64,000 nucleotides of DNA from Pisaster brevispinus (lineage: Eukaryota; Echinodermata; Asteroidea; Forcipulatida; Asteriidae), in contig JAMKCF010000013.1 of NCBI GenBank assembly GCA_023634235.1, forward strand, positions 16,369,705 through 16,433,704, in the 5' to 3' direction. Each line of letters begins with the position of its first letter. The stretch's first letter is position 1. The position numbers and the translations under genes were made by a program. Shown in pieces: positions 1 through 11,100 of the stretch. The notes below the pieces were generated by a model. The model had not been told where the DNA came from. It did not search any database and was given only the letters and a program-made list of their open reading frames with translations.

Positions 1-450
1 CTTTTTCTCACTGGCAATGACGTAGGCGTGTAATACAGTGGAGTTTAGGGCAGCCCTACTTCCAGGACGCTGGCCTCGCCTACCAAATGGTGACCTTAAC
101 GAAACTCACGGAAGAGAGAGCCCTTGAGACAGGCTTTCTTATGGTGTACAACTTGTGAAAATCCAGTATCATTCTGAGGGTGATTTGACCGTCCTTAGTT
201 TGTCTTTATTTCTTTGACAGCTCTGTGTACAAAAATCCCATTAGGGATGCTTTTGAGGAGCGTTGGGAGTAGCCCCACCTGCTGTTCATTTCCGGTATGA
301 AGCTTGCCCTCCGCGACCCTAAAAGTTTGATTTTCGGAAGCAGAAATATCCAAGGCAGAGTCAGGTACAAATTTTGTCTCTCTAGCATTTCTAGTTCATG
401 AGTTATTTCCAAGCTTAGCACAGAATTTTTTTCGGACCTTTTTGTGCCGG
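1..450 (+). repeat. Representative satellite monomer
   Basis: One complete unit used here as the reference for positions within a monomer. Recurrent landmarks are a TGACGTAG core (18-25, bZIP/CRE-like half site), a variable stretch around 70-105, a pyrimidine-rich tract ending in CAG (about 201-220), and a short hairpin ATCCC-ATTA-GGGAT (235-248). Further landmarks are a CAG/GTACAA sequence (362-370), two HindIII sites (one near 300, one near 412) and, in most units, a GGATATCC palindrome (altered to AAATATCC in this copy). The first HindIII-to-hairpin half and the last 60 bp are the most constant between units. I do not recognise the repeat as a named satellite family. Confidence 0.95.
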
Positions 451-2250
451 CTTTTTCTCACTGGCGATGACGTAGGCGTGTAATACAGTAGAGTTTAGGG
501 CAGCCCTACTTCTAGGACGCTGGCCTCGCCTACAAAATGGTGACCTTAACGAAACTCACGGAAGAGAGAGCCCTTGAGACAGGCTTTCTAATGGTGTACA
601 ACTTGTGAAAATCCAGTATCATTCTGAGGGTGATTTGACCGTCCTTAGTTTGTCTTTGTTTTTTTGACAGCTCTGTGTACAAAAATCCCATTAGGGATGC
701 TTTTGAGGAGCGTTGGGAGTAGCCCCACCTGCTGGTCATTTCCGGTATGAAGCTTGCCCTCCGCGACCCTAAAAGTTTGATTTTCGGAAGCAGGGATATC
801 CAAGGCAGAGTCGGGTACAAATTTTGTCTCTCTAGCATTTCTAGTTCATGAGTTATTTCCAAGCTTAGCACAGAATTTATTTCGGACCTTTTTGTGCCTG
901 CTTTTTCTCACTGGCGATGACGTAGGCGTGTAATACAGTGGAGTTTCGGGCAGCCCTACTTCCAGGACGCTGGTTTCGCCTAGGAAATTATGACCTTAAC
1001 GAAACTCACGGGAGAGAGAGCCCTTGAGACAGGCTTTCTAAAGGTGTACAACTTGTAGAAATCCAGTATCATTCTGAGGGTGAATTGACCGTCCTTAGTT
1101 TGTCTTTGTTTCTTTGACAGCTCTGTGTACAAAAATCCCATTAGGGATGCTTTTGAGGAGCGTTCGGAGTAGCCACACCTGCTGGTCATTTCCGGTATGA
1201 AGCTTGCCCTCCGCGACACTAAAAGTTTGATTTTCGGAAGGAGAAATATCCAAGACAGAGTCAGGTACAAATTTTGTCTCTCTAGCATTTCTAGTTCATG
1301 AGTTATTTCCAAGCTTAGCACAGAATTTCTTTCGGACCTTTTTGTGCCGGCTTTTTCTCACTGGCAATGACGTAGGCGTGTAATACAGTGGAGTTTAGGG
1401 CAGCCCTACTTCCAGGACGCTGGCTTCGCCTACAAAATGGTGACCTTAACGAAACTCACGGAAGAGAGAGCCCTTGAGACAGGCTTTCTAATGGTGTACA
1501 ACTTGTGAAAATCAAATATCATTCTGAGGGTGATTTGACCGTCCTTAGTTTGTCTTTGTTTCTTTGACAGCTCTGTGTACAAAAATCCCATTAGGGATGC
1601 TTTTGAGGAGCGTTGGGAGTAGCCCCACCTGCTGGTCATTTCCGGTATGAAGCTTGCCCTCCGCGACCCTAAAAGTTTGATTTTCGGAAGCAGGGATATC
1701 CAAGGCAGAGTCAGGTACAAATTTTGTCTCTCTAGCATTTCTAGTTCATGAGTTATTTCCAAGCTTAGCACAGAATTTCTTTCGGACCTTTTTGTGCCGG
1801 CTTTTTCTCACTGGCGATGACGTAGGCGTGTAATACAGTGGAGTTTCGGGCAGCCCTACTTCCAGGACGCTGGTCTCGCTTACAAAATGATGACCTTAAC
1901 GAGACTCACAGAAGAGAGAGCCCTTGAGACGGGCTTTCTAATGGTGTACAACTTGTGAAAATCCAGTATCATTCTGAGGGTTATTTGACCGTCCTTAGTT
2001 TGTCTTTGTTTCTTTGACAGCTCTGTGTACAAAAATCCCATTAGGGATGCTTTTGAGGAGCGTTGGGAGTAGCCCCACCTGCTGGTCATTTCCGGTATGA
2101 AGCTTGCCCTCCGCGACCCTAAAAGTTTGATTTTCGGAAGCAGGGATATCCAAGGCAGAGTCAGGTACAAATTTTGTCTCTCTAGCATTTGTAGTTCATG
2201 AGTTATTTCCAAGCTTAGCACAGAATTTCTTTCGGACCTTTCTGTGCCGG

Positions 2251-5200
2251 CTTTTTCTCACTGGCGATGACGTAGGCGTGTAATACAGTGGAGTTTCGGG
2301 CAGCCCTACTTCCAGAACGCTGGTCTCGCTTACAAAATGATGACCTAAACGAAACTCACGGGAGAGAGAGCCCTTGAGACAGGCTTTCTAATGGTGTACA
2401 ACTTGTGAAAATCCAGTATCATTCTGAGGGTGATTTGACCGTCCTTAGTTTGTCTTTGTTTCTTTGACAGCTCTGTGTACAAAAATCCCATTAGGGATGC
2501 TTTTGAGGAGCGTTTGGAGTAGCCCCACCTGCTGGTCATTTCCGGTATGAAGCTTGCCCTCCGCGACCCTAAAAGTTTGATTTTCGGAAGCAGGGATATC
2601 CAAGGCAGAGTCAGGTACAAATTTTGTCTCTCTAGCATTTCTAGTTCATTAGTTATTTTCAAGCTTAGCACAGAATTTATTTCGGACCTTTTTGTGCCGG
2701 CTTTTTCTCACTGGCGATGACGTAGGCGTGTAATACAGTGGAGTTTCGGGCAGCCCTACTTCCAGGACGCTGGCCTCGCTTACAAAATGCTGACCTTAAC
2801 GAAACTCACGGAAGAGAGAGCCCTTGAGACAGGCTTTCTAATGGTGTACAACTTGTAGAAATCCAGTATTATTCTGAGGGTGATTTGACCGTCCTTAGTT
2901 TGTCTTTGTTTCATTGACAGCTCTGTGTACAAAAATCCCATTAGGGATGCTTTTGAGGAGCGTTCGGAGTAGCCACACCTGCTGGTCATTTCCGGTATGA
3001 AGCTTGCCCTCCGCGACACTAAAAGTTTGATTTTCGGAAGCAGAAATATCCAAGGCAGAGTCAGGTACAAATTTTTGTTTCTCTAGCATTTCTAGTTCAT
3101 GAGTTATTTCCAAGCTTAGCACAGAATTTCTTTCGGACCTTTTTGTGCCGGCTTTTTCTCACTGGCAATGACGTAGGCGTGTAATACAGTGAAGTTTAGG
3201 GCAGCCCTACTTCCAGGACGCTGGCCTCGCCTACAAAATGGTGACCTTAACGAAACTCACGGAAGAGAGAGCCCTTGAGACAGGCTTTCTAATGGTGTAC
3301 AACTTGTGAAAATCCAGTATCATTCTGAGGGTGATTTGACCGTCCTTAGTTTGTCTTTGTTTCTTTGACAGCTCTGCGTACAAAAATCCCATTAGGGATG
3401 CTTTTGAGGAGCGTTTGGAGTAGCCCCACCTGCTGGTCATTTCCGGTATGAAGCTTGCCCTCCGCGACCCTAAAAGTTTGATTTTTGGAAGCAGGGATAT
3501 CCAAGGCAGAGTCAGGTACAAATTTTGTCTCTCTAGCATTTCTAGTTCATTAGTTATTTTCAAGCTTAGCACAGAATTTATTTTGGACCTTTTTGTGCCG
3601 GCTTTTTCTCACTGGCGATGACGTAGGCGTGTAATACAGTGGAGTTTCGGGCAGCCCTACTTCCAGGACGCTGGTCTCGCTTACAAAATGATGACCTAAA
3701 CGAAACTCACGGGAGAGAGAGCCCTTGAGACAGGCTTTCTAATGGTGTACAACTTGTGAAAATCCAGTATCATTCTGAGGGTGATTTGACCGTCCTTAGT
3801 TTGTCTTTGTTTCTTTGACAGCTCTGTGTACAAAAATCCCATTAGGGATGCTTTTGAGGAGCGTTTGGAGTAGCCCCACCTGCTGGTCATTTCCGGTATG
3901 AAGCTTGCCCTCCGCGACCCTAAAAGTTTGATTTTCGGAAGCAGGGATATCCAAGGCAGAGTCAGGTACAAATTTTGTCTCTCTAGCATTTCTAGTTCAT
4001 TAGTTATTTTCAAGCTTAGCACAGAATTTATTTCGGACCTTTTTGTGCCGGCTTTTTCTCACTGGCGATGACGTAGGCGTGTAATACAGTGGAGTTTCGG
4101 GCAGCCCTACTTCCAGGACGCTGGCCTCGCTTACAAAATGCTGACCTTAACGAAACTCACGGAAGAGAGAGCCCTTGAGACAGGCTTTCTAATGGTGTAC
4201 AACTTGTAGAAATCCAGTATTATTCTGAGGGTGATTTGACCGTCCTTAGTTTGTCTTTGTTTCTTTGACAGCTCTGTGTACAAAAATCCCATTAGGGATG
4301 CTTTTGAGGAGCGTTCGGAGTAGCCACACCTGCTGGTCATTTCCGGTATGAAGCTTGCCCTCCGCGACACTAAAAGTTTGATTTTCGGAAGCAGAAATAT
4401 CCAAGGCAGAGTCAGGTACAAATTTTTGTTTCTCTAGCATTTCTAGTTCATGAGTTATTTCCAAGCTTAGCACAGAATTTCTTTCGGACCTTTTTGTGCC
4501 GGCTTTTTCTCACTGGCAATGACGTAGGCGTGTAATACAGTGGAGTTTAGGGCAGCCCTACTTCCAGGACGCTGGCCTCGCCTACAAAATGGTGACCTTA
4601 ACGAAACTCACGGAAGAGAGAGCCCTTGAGACAGGCTTTCTAATGGTGTACAACTTGTGAAAATCCAGTATCATTCTGAGGGTGATTTGACCGTCCTTAG
4701 TTTGTCTTTGTTTCTTTGACAGCTCTGTGTACAAAAATCCCATTAGGGATGCTTTTGAGGAGCGTTTGGAGTAGCCCCACCTGCTGGTCATTTCCGGTAT
4801 GAAGCTTGCCCTCCGCGACCCTAAAAATTTGATTTTTGGAAGCAGGGATATCCAAGGCAGAGTCAGGTACAAATTTTGTCTCTCTAGCATTTCTAGTTCA
4901 TTAGTTATTTTCAAGCTTAGCACAGAATTTATTTTGGACCTTTTTGTGCCGGCTTTTTCTCACTGGCGATGACGTAGGCGTGTAATACAGTGGAGTTTAG
5001 GGCAGCCCTCCTTCCAGGACGCTGGCCTCGCCTACAAAATGGTGACCTTAACGAAACTCACGGAAGAAAGAGCCCTTGAGATAGGCTTCCTAATGGTGTA
5101 CACTTTGTGAAAATCCAGTATCATTTTGAGGGTGATTTGACCGTCCTTAGTTTGTCTTTGTTTCTTTGACCGCTCTGTGTACAAAAATCCCATTAGGGAT

Positions 5201-7654
5201 GCTTTTGAGGAGCGTTGGGAGTAGCCCCACCTGCTGGTCATTTCCGGTATGAAGCTTGCCTTCCGCGACCCTAAAAGTTTGATTTTCTGAAGCAGGGATA
5301 TCCAAGGCAGAGTCAGGTACAAATTTTGTTTCTCTAGCATTTCTAGTTCATGAGTTATTTCCAAGCTTAGCACAGAATTTCTTTCGGACCTTTTTGTGCC
5401 GGCTTTTTCTCACTGGCAATGACGTAGGCGTGTAATACAGTGGAGTTTCGGGCAGCCCTACTTCCAGGACGCTGGCCTCGCCTAGAAAATGGTGACCTTA
5501 ACGAAACTCACGGAAGAGAGAGCCCTTGAGACTTGCTTTTTAATGGTGTACAACTTGTAGAAATCCAGTATCATTCTGAGGGTGATTTGACCGTCCTTAG
5601 TTTGTCTTTGTTTCTTTGACAGCTCTGTGCACAAAAATCCCATTAGGGATGCTTTTGAGGAGCGTTCGGAGTAGCCACACCTGCTGGTCATTTCCGGTAT
5701 GAAGCTTGCCCTCCGCGACACTAAAAGTTTGATTTTCGGAAGCAGAAATATCCAAGGCAGAGTCAGGTACAAATTTTTGTTTCTCTAGCATTTCTAGTTC
5801 ATTAGTTATTTTCAAGCTTAGCACAGAATTTATTTTGGACCTTTTTGTGCCGGCTTTTTCTCACTGGCGATGACGTAGGCGTGTAATACAGTGGAGTTTA
5901 GGGCAGCCCTACTTCCAGGACGCTGGCCTCGCCTACAAAATGGTGACCTTAACGAAACTCACGGAAGAAAGAGCCCTTGAGATAGGCTTCCTAATGGTGT
6001 ACACTTTGTGAAAATCCAGTATCATTTTGAGGGTGATTTGACCGTCCTTAGTTTGTCTTTGTTTCTTTGACAGCTCTGTGTACAAAAATCCCATTAGGGA
6101 TGCTTTTGAGGAGCGTTGGGAGTAGCCCCACCTGCTGGTCATTTCCGGTATGAAGCTTGCCCTCCGCGACCCTAAAAGTTTGATTTTCGGAAGCAGGGAT
6201 ATCCAAGGCAGAGTCAGGTACATATTTTGTCTCTCTAGCATTTCTAGTTCATGAGTTATTTCCAAGCTTAGCACAGAATTTATTTTGGACCTTTTTGTGC
6301 CGGCTTTTTCTCACTGGCGATGACGCAGGCGTGTAATACAGTGGAGTTTAGGGCAGCCCTACTTCCAGGACGCTGGCCTCGCCTACAAAAGACTTACCTT
6401 AATGAAACTCACGGAAGAGAGAGCCCTTGAGACAGGCTTTCTAATGGTGTACACTTTGTGAAAATCCAGTATCATTTTGAGGGTGATTTGACCGTCCTTA
6501 GTTTGTCTTTGTTTCTTTGACCGCTCTGTGTACAAAAATCCCATTAGGGATGCTTTTGAGGAGCGTTCGGAGTAGCCCCACCTGCTGGTCATTTCCGGTA
6601 TGAAGCTTGCCCTCCGCGACCCTAAAAGTTTGATTTTCTGAAGCAGGGATATCCAAGGCAGAGTCAGGTACAAATTTTGTTTCTCTAGCATTTCTAGTTC
6701 ATGAGTTATTTCCAAGCTTAGCACAGAATTTCTTTCGGACCTTTTTGTGCCGGCTTTTTCTCACTGGCGATGACGTAGGCGTGTAATACAGTGGAGTTTC
6801 GGGCAGCCCTACTTCCAGGACGCTGGCCTCGCCTAGAAAATGGTGACCTTAACGAAACTCACGGAAGAGAGAGCCCTTGAGACAGGCTTTTTAATGGTGT
6901 ACAACTTGTAGAAATCCAGTATCATTCTGAGGGTGATTTGACCGTCCTTAGTTTGTCTTTGTTTCTTTGACAGCTCTGTGCACAAAAATCCCATTAGGGA
7001 TGCTTTTGAGGAGCGTTCGGAGTAGCACCACCTGCTGGTCATTTCCGGTATGAAGCTTGCCCTCCGCGACACTAAAAGTTTGATTTTCGGAAGCAGAAAT
7101 ATCCAAGGCAGAGTCAGGTACAAATTTTTGTTTCTCTAGCATTTCTAGTTCATGAGTTATTTCCAAGCTTAGCACAGAATTTCTTTCGGACCTTTTTGTG
7201 CCGGCTTTTTCTCACTGGCAATGACGTAGGCGTGTAATACAGTGGAGTTTAGGGCAGCCCTACTTCCAGGACGCTGGCCTCGCCTACAAAATGGTGACCT
7301 TAACGAAACTCACGGAAGTGAGAGGCCTTGAGACAGGCTTTCTAATGGTGTACAACTTGTGAAAATCCAGTATCATTCTGAGGGTGATTTGACCGTCCTT
7401 AGTTTGTCTTTATTTTTTTGACAGCTCTGTGTACAAAAATCCCATTAGGGATGCTTTTGAGGAGCGTTGGGAGTAGCCCCACCTGCTGGTCAGTTCCGGT
7501 ATGAAGCTTGCCCTCCGCGACCCTAAAAGTTTGATTTTCGGAAGCAGGGATATCCAAGGCAGAGTCAGGTACATATTTTGTCTCTCTAGCATTTCTAGTT
7601 CATGAGTTATTTCCAAGCTTAGCACAGAATTGTTTTCGGACCTTTTTGTGCCGG
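2251..7654 (+). repeat. Higher-order repeat: 1351-bp trimer, four copies
   Basis: Three consecutive monomers repeat as a block at 2251-3601, 3602-4952, 4953-6303 and 6304-7654. The marker is the middle monomer of each block, which carries one extra T in the run near its 3' third (at about 3070, 4421, 5772 and 7123). That makes the block 1351 rather than 1350 bp. The first two blocks are nearly identical by eye. The third and fourth share other diagnostic changes, such as CACTTTGTGAAA in the first monomer of each. This is a classic signature of recent unequal crossing-over by multiples of three monomers. Confidence 0.88.
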
Positions 7655-8104
7655 CTTTTTCTCACTGGCGATGACGCAGGCGTGTAATACAGTGGAGTTT
7701 AGGGCAGCCCTACTTCCAGGACGCTGGCCTCGCCTACAAAAGACTTACCTTAATGAAACTCACGGAAGAGAGAGCCCTTGAGACAGGCTTTCTAATGGTG
7801 TACAACTTGTGAAAATCCAGTATCATTCTGAGGGTGATTTGACCGTCCTTAGTTTGTCTTTCTTTCTTTGACAGCTCTGTGTACAAAAATCCCATTAGGG
7901 ATGCTTTTGAGGAGCGTTCGGAGTAGCACCACCTGCTGGTCATTTCCGTTATGAAGCTTGCCCTCCGCGACCCTAAAAGTTTGATTTTCGGAAGCAGGGA
8001 TATCCAAGGCAGAGTCAGGTACAAATTTTGTCTCTCTAGCATTTCTAGTTCATGAGTTATTTCCAAGCTTAGCACATAATTTCTTTCGGACCTTTTTGTG
8101 CCTG

Positions 8105-11100
8105 CTTTTTCTCACTGGCGATGACGTAGGCGTGTAATACAGTGGAGTTTCGGGCAGCCCTACTTCCAGGACGCTGGTCTCGCTTACAAAATGATGACCT
8201 TAACGAAACTCACGGAAGAGAGAGCCCTTGAGACAGGCTTTCTAATGGTGTACAACTTGTGAAAATCCAGTATCATTTTGAGGGTGATTTGACCGTCCTT
8301 AGTTTGTCTTTGTTTCTTTGACAGCTCTGTGTACAAAAATCCCATTAGGGATGCTTTTGAGGAGCGTTTGGAGTAGCCCCACCTGCTGGTCATTTCCGTT
8401 ATGAAGCTTGCCCTCCGCGACCCTAAAAGTTTGATTTTCGGAAGCAGGGATATCCAAGGCAGAGTCAGGTACAAATTTGGTCTCTCTAGAATTTCTAGTT
8501 CATGAGTTATTTTCAAGCTTAGCACAGAATTTATTTCGGACCTTTTTGTGCCGGCTTTTTCTCACTGGCGATGACGTAGGCGTGTAATACAGTGGAGTTT
8601 CGGGCAGCCCTACTTCCAGGACGCTGGCCTCGCTTACAAAATGCTGACCTTAACGAAACTCACGGAAGAGAGAGCCCTTGAGACAGGCTTTCTAATGGTG
8701 TACAACTTGTAGAAATCCAGTATCATTCTGAGGGTGAATTGACCGTCCTTAGTTTGTCTTTGTTTCTTTGACAGCTCTGTGTACAATAATCTCATTAGGG
8801 ATGCTTTTGAGGAGCGTTCGGAGTAGCCCTACCTGCTGGTCATTTCCGGTATGAAGCTTGCCCTCCGCGACCCTAAAAGTTTGATTTTCGGAAGCAGAAA
8901 TATCCAAGACAGAGTCAGGTACAAATTTTGTCTCTCTAGCATTTCTAGTTCATGAGTTATTTCCAAGCTTAGCACAGAATTTATTTCGGACCTTTTTGTG
9001 CCGGCTTTTTCTCACTGGCAATGACGTAGGCGTGTAATACAGTGGAGTTTAGGGCAGCCCTACTTCCAGGACGCTGGCTTCGCCTAGGAAATTATGACCT
9101 TAACGAAACTCACGGAAGAGAGAGCCCTTGAGACAGGCTTTCTTATGGTGTACAACTTGTAGAAATCCAGTATCATTCTGAGGGTGAATTGACCGTCCTT
9201 AGTTTGTCTTTGTTTCTTTGACAGCTCTGTGTACAATAATCTCATTAGGGATGCTTTTGAGGAGCGTTGGGAGTAGCCCCACCTGCTGTTCATTTCCGGT
9301 ATGAAGCTTGCCCTCCGCGACCCTAAAAGTTTGATTTTCGGAAGCAGAAATATCCAAGGCAGAGTCAGGTACAAATTTTGTCTCTCTAGCATTTCTAGTT
9401 CATGAGTTATTTCCAAGCTTAGCACAGAATTTCTTTCGGACCTTTTTGTGCCGGCTTTTTCTCACTGGCGATGACGTAGGCGTGTAATACAGTGGAGTTT
9501 AGGGCAGCCCTACTTCCAGGACGCTGGCCTCGCCTAAAAAATGGTGACCTTAACGAAACTCACGGAAGAGAGAGCCCTCGAGACAGGCTTTCTAATGGTG
9601 TACAACTTGTGAAAATCCAGTATCATTCTGAGGGTGATTTGACCGTCCTTAGTTTGTCTTTGTTTTTTTGACAGCTCTGTGTACAAAAATCCCATTAGGG
9701 ATGCTTTTGAGGAGCGTTGGGAGTAGCCCCACCTGCTGGTCATTTCCGGTATGAAGCTTGCCCTCCGCGACCCTAAAAGTTTGATTTTCGGAAGCAGGGA
9801 TATCCAAGGCAGAGTCGGGTACAAATTTTGTCTCTCTAGCATTTCTAGTTCATGAGTTATTTCCAAGCTTAGCACAGAATTTATTTCGGACCTTTTTGTG
9901 CCGGCTTTTTCTCACTGCCGATGACGTAGGCGTGTAATACAGTGGAGTTTAGGGCAGCCCTACTTCCAGGACGCTGGCTTCGCCTAGGAAATTATGACCT
10001 TAACGAAACTCACGGGAGAGAGAGCCCTTGAGACAGGCTTTCTAAAGATGTACAACTTGTAGAAATCCAGTATCATTCTGAGGGTGAATTGACCGTCCTT
10101 AGTTTGTCTTTGTTTCTGTGACAGCTTTGTGTACAAAAATCCCATTAGGGATGCTTTTGAGGAGCGTTCGGAGTAGCCCCACCTGCTGGTCATTTCCGGT
10201 ATGAAGCTTGCCCTCCGCGACCCTAAAAGTTTGATTTTCGGAAGCAGGGATATCGAAGGCAGAGTCGGGTACAAATGTTTTCTCTCTAGCATTTCTAGTT
10301 CATGAGTTATTTCCAAGCTTAGCACAGAATTTATTTCGGACCTTTTTGTGCCGGCTTTTTCTCACTGGCGATGACGTAGGCGTGTAATACAGTGGAGTTT
10401 CGGGCAACCCTACTTCCAGGACGCTGGCCTCACCTATAAATTGGTGACCTTAATGAAACTCACGGAAGAGAGAGCCCTTGAGACAGGCTTTCTAACGGTG
10501 TGCAACTTGTAGAAATCCAGTATCATTCTGAGGGTGATTTGACCGTCATTAGTTTGTCTTTGTTTCTTTGATAGCTCTGTGTACAAAAATCCTATTAGGG
10601 ATGCTTTTGAGGAGCGTTCGGAGTAGCCCCACCTGCTGGTCATTTCCAGTATAAAGCTTGCCCTCCGCGACACTAAAAGTTTGATTTTCGGAAGCAGGGA
10701 TATCCAAGGCAGAGTCAGGTACAAATTTTGTCTCTCTAGCATTTCTAGTTCATGAGTTATTTCCAAGCTTAGCACAGAATTTCTTTCGGACCTTTTTGTG
10801 CCGGCTTTTTCTCACTGGCGATGACGTAGGCGTGTAATACAGTGGAGTTTAGGGCAGCCCTACTTCCAGGACGCTGGCCTCGCCTAGAAAATGCTGACCT
10901 AAATGAAACTCACGGAAGAGAGAGCCCTTGAGATAGGCTTTCTAATGGTGTACAACTTGTGAAAATCCAGTATCATTCTGAGGGAGATTTGACCGTCCTT
11001 AGTTTGTCTTTATTTCTTTGACAGCTCTGTGTACAAAAATCCCATTAGGGATGCTCTTTAGGAGCGTTGGGAGTAGCCCCACCTGCTGGTCATTTCCGGT

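Noticed and set aside
171..200. RNA polymerase III B box or nuclear-receptor site in GGGTGATTTGACC
   Set aside because: It does not match the GGTTCGANNCC B box, and the half-site spacing is not standard; too weak to annotate.
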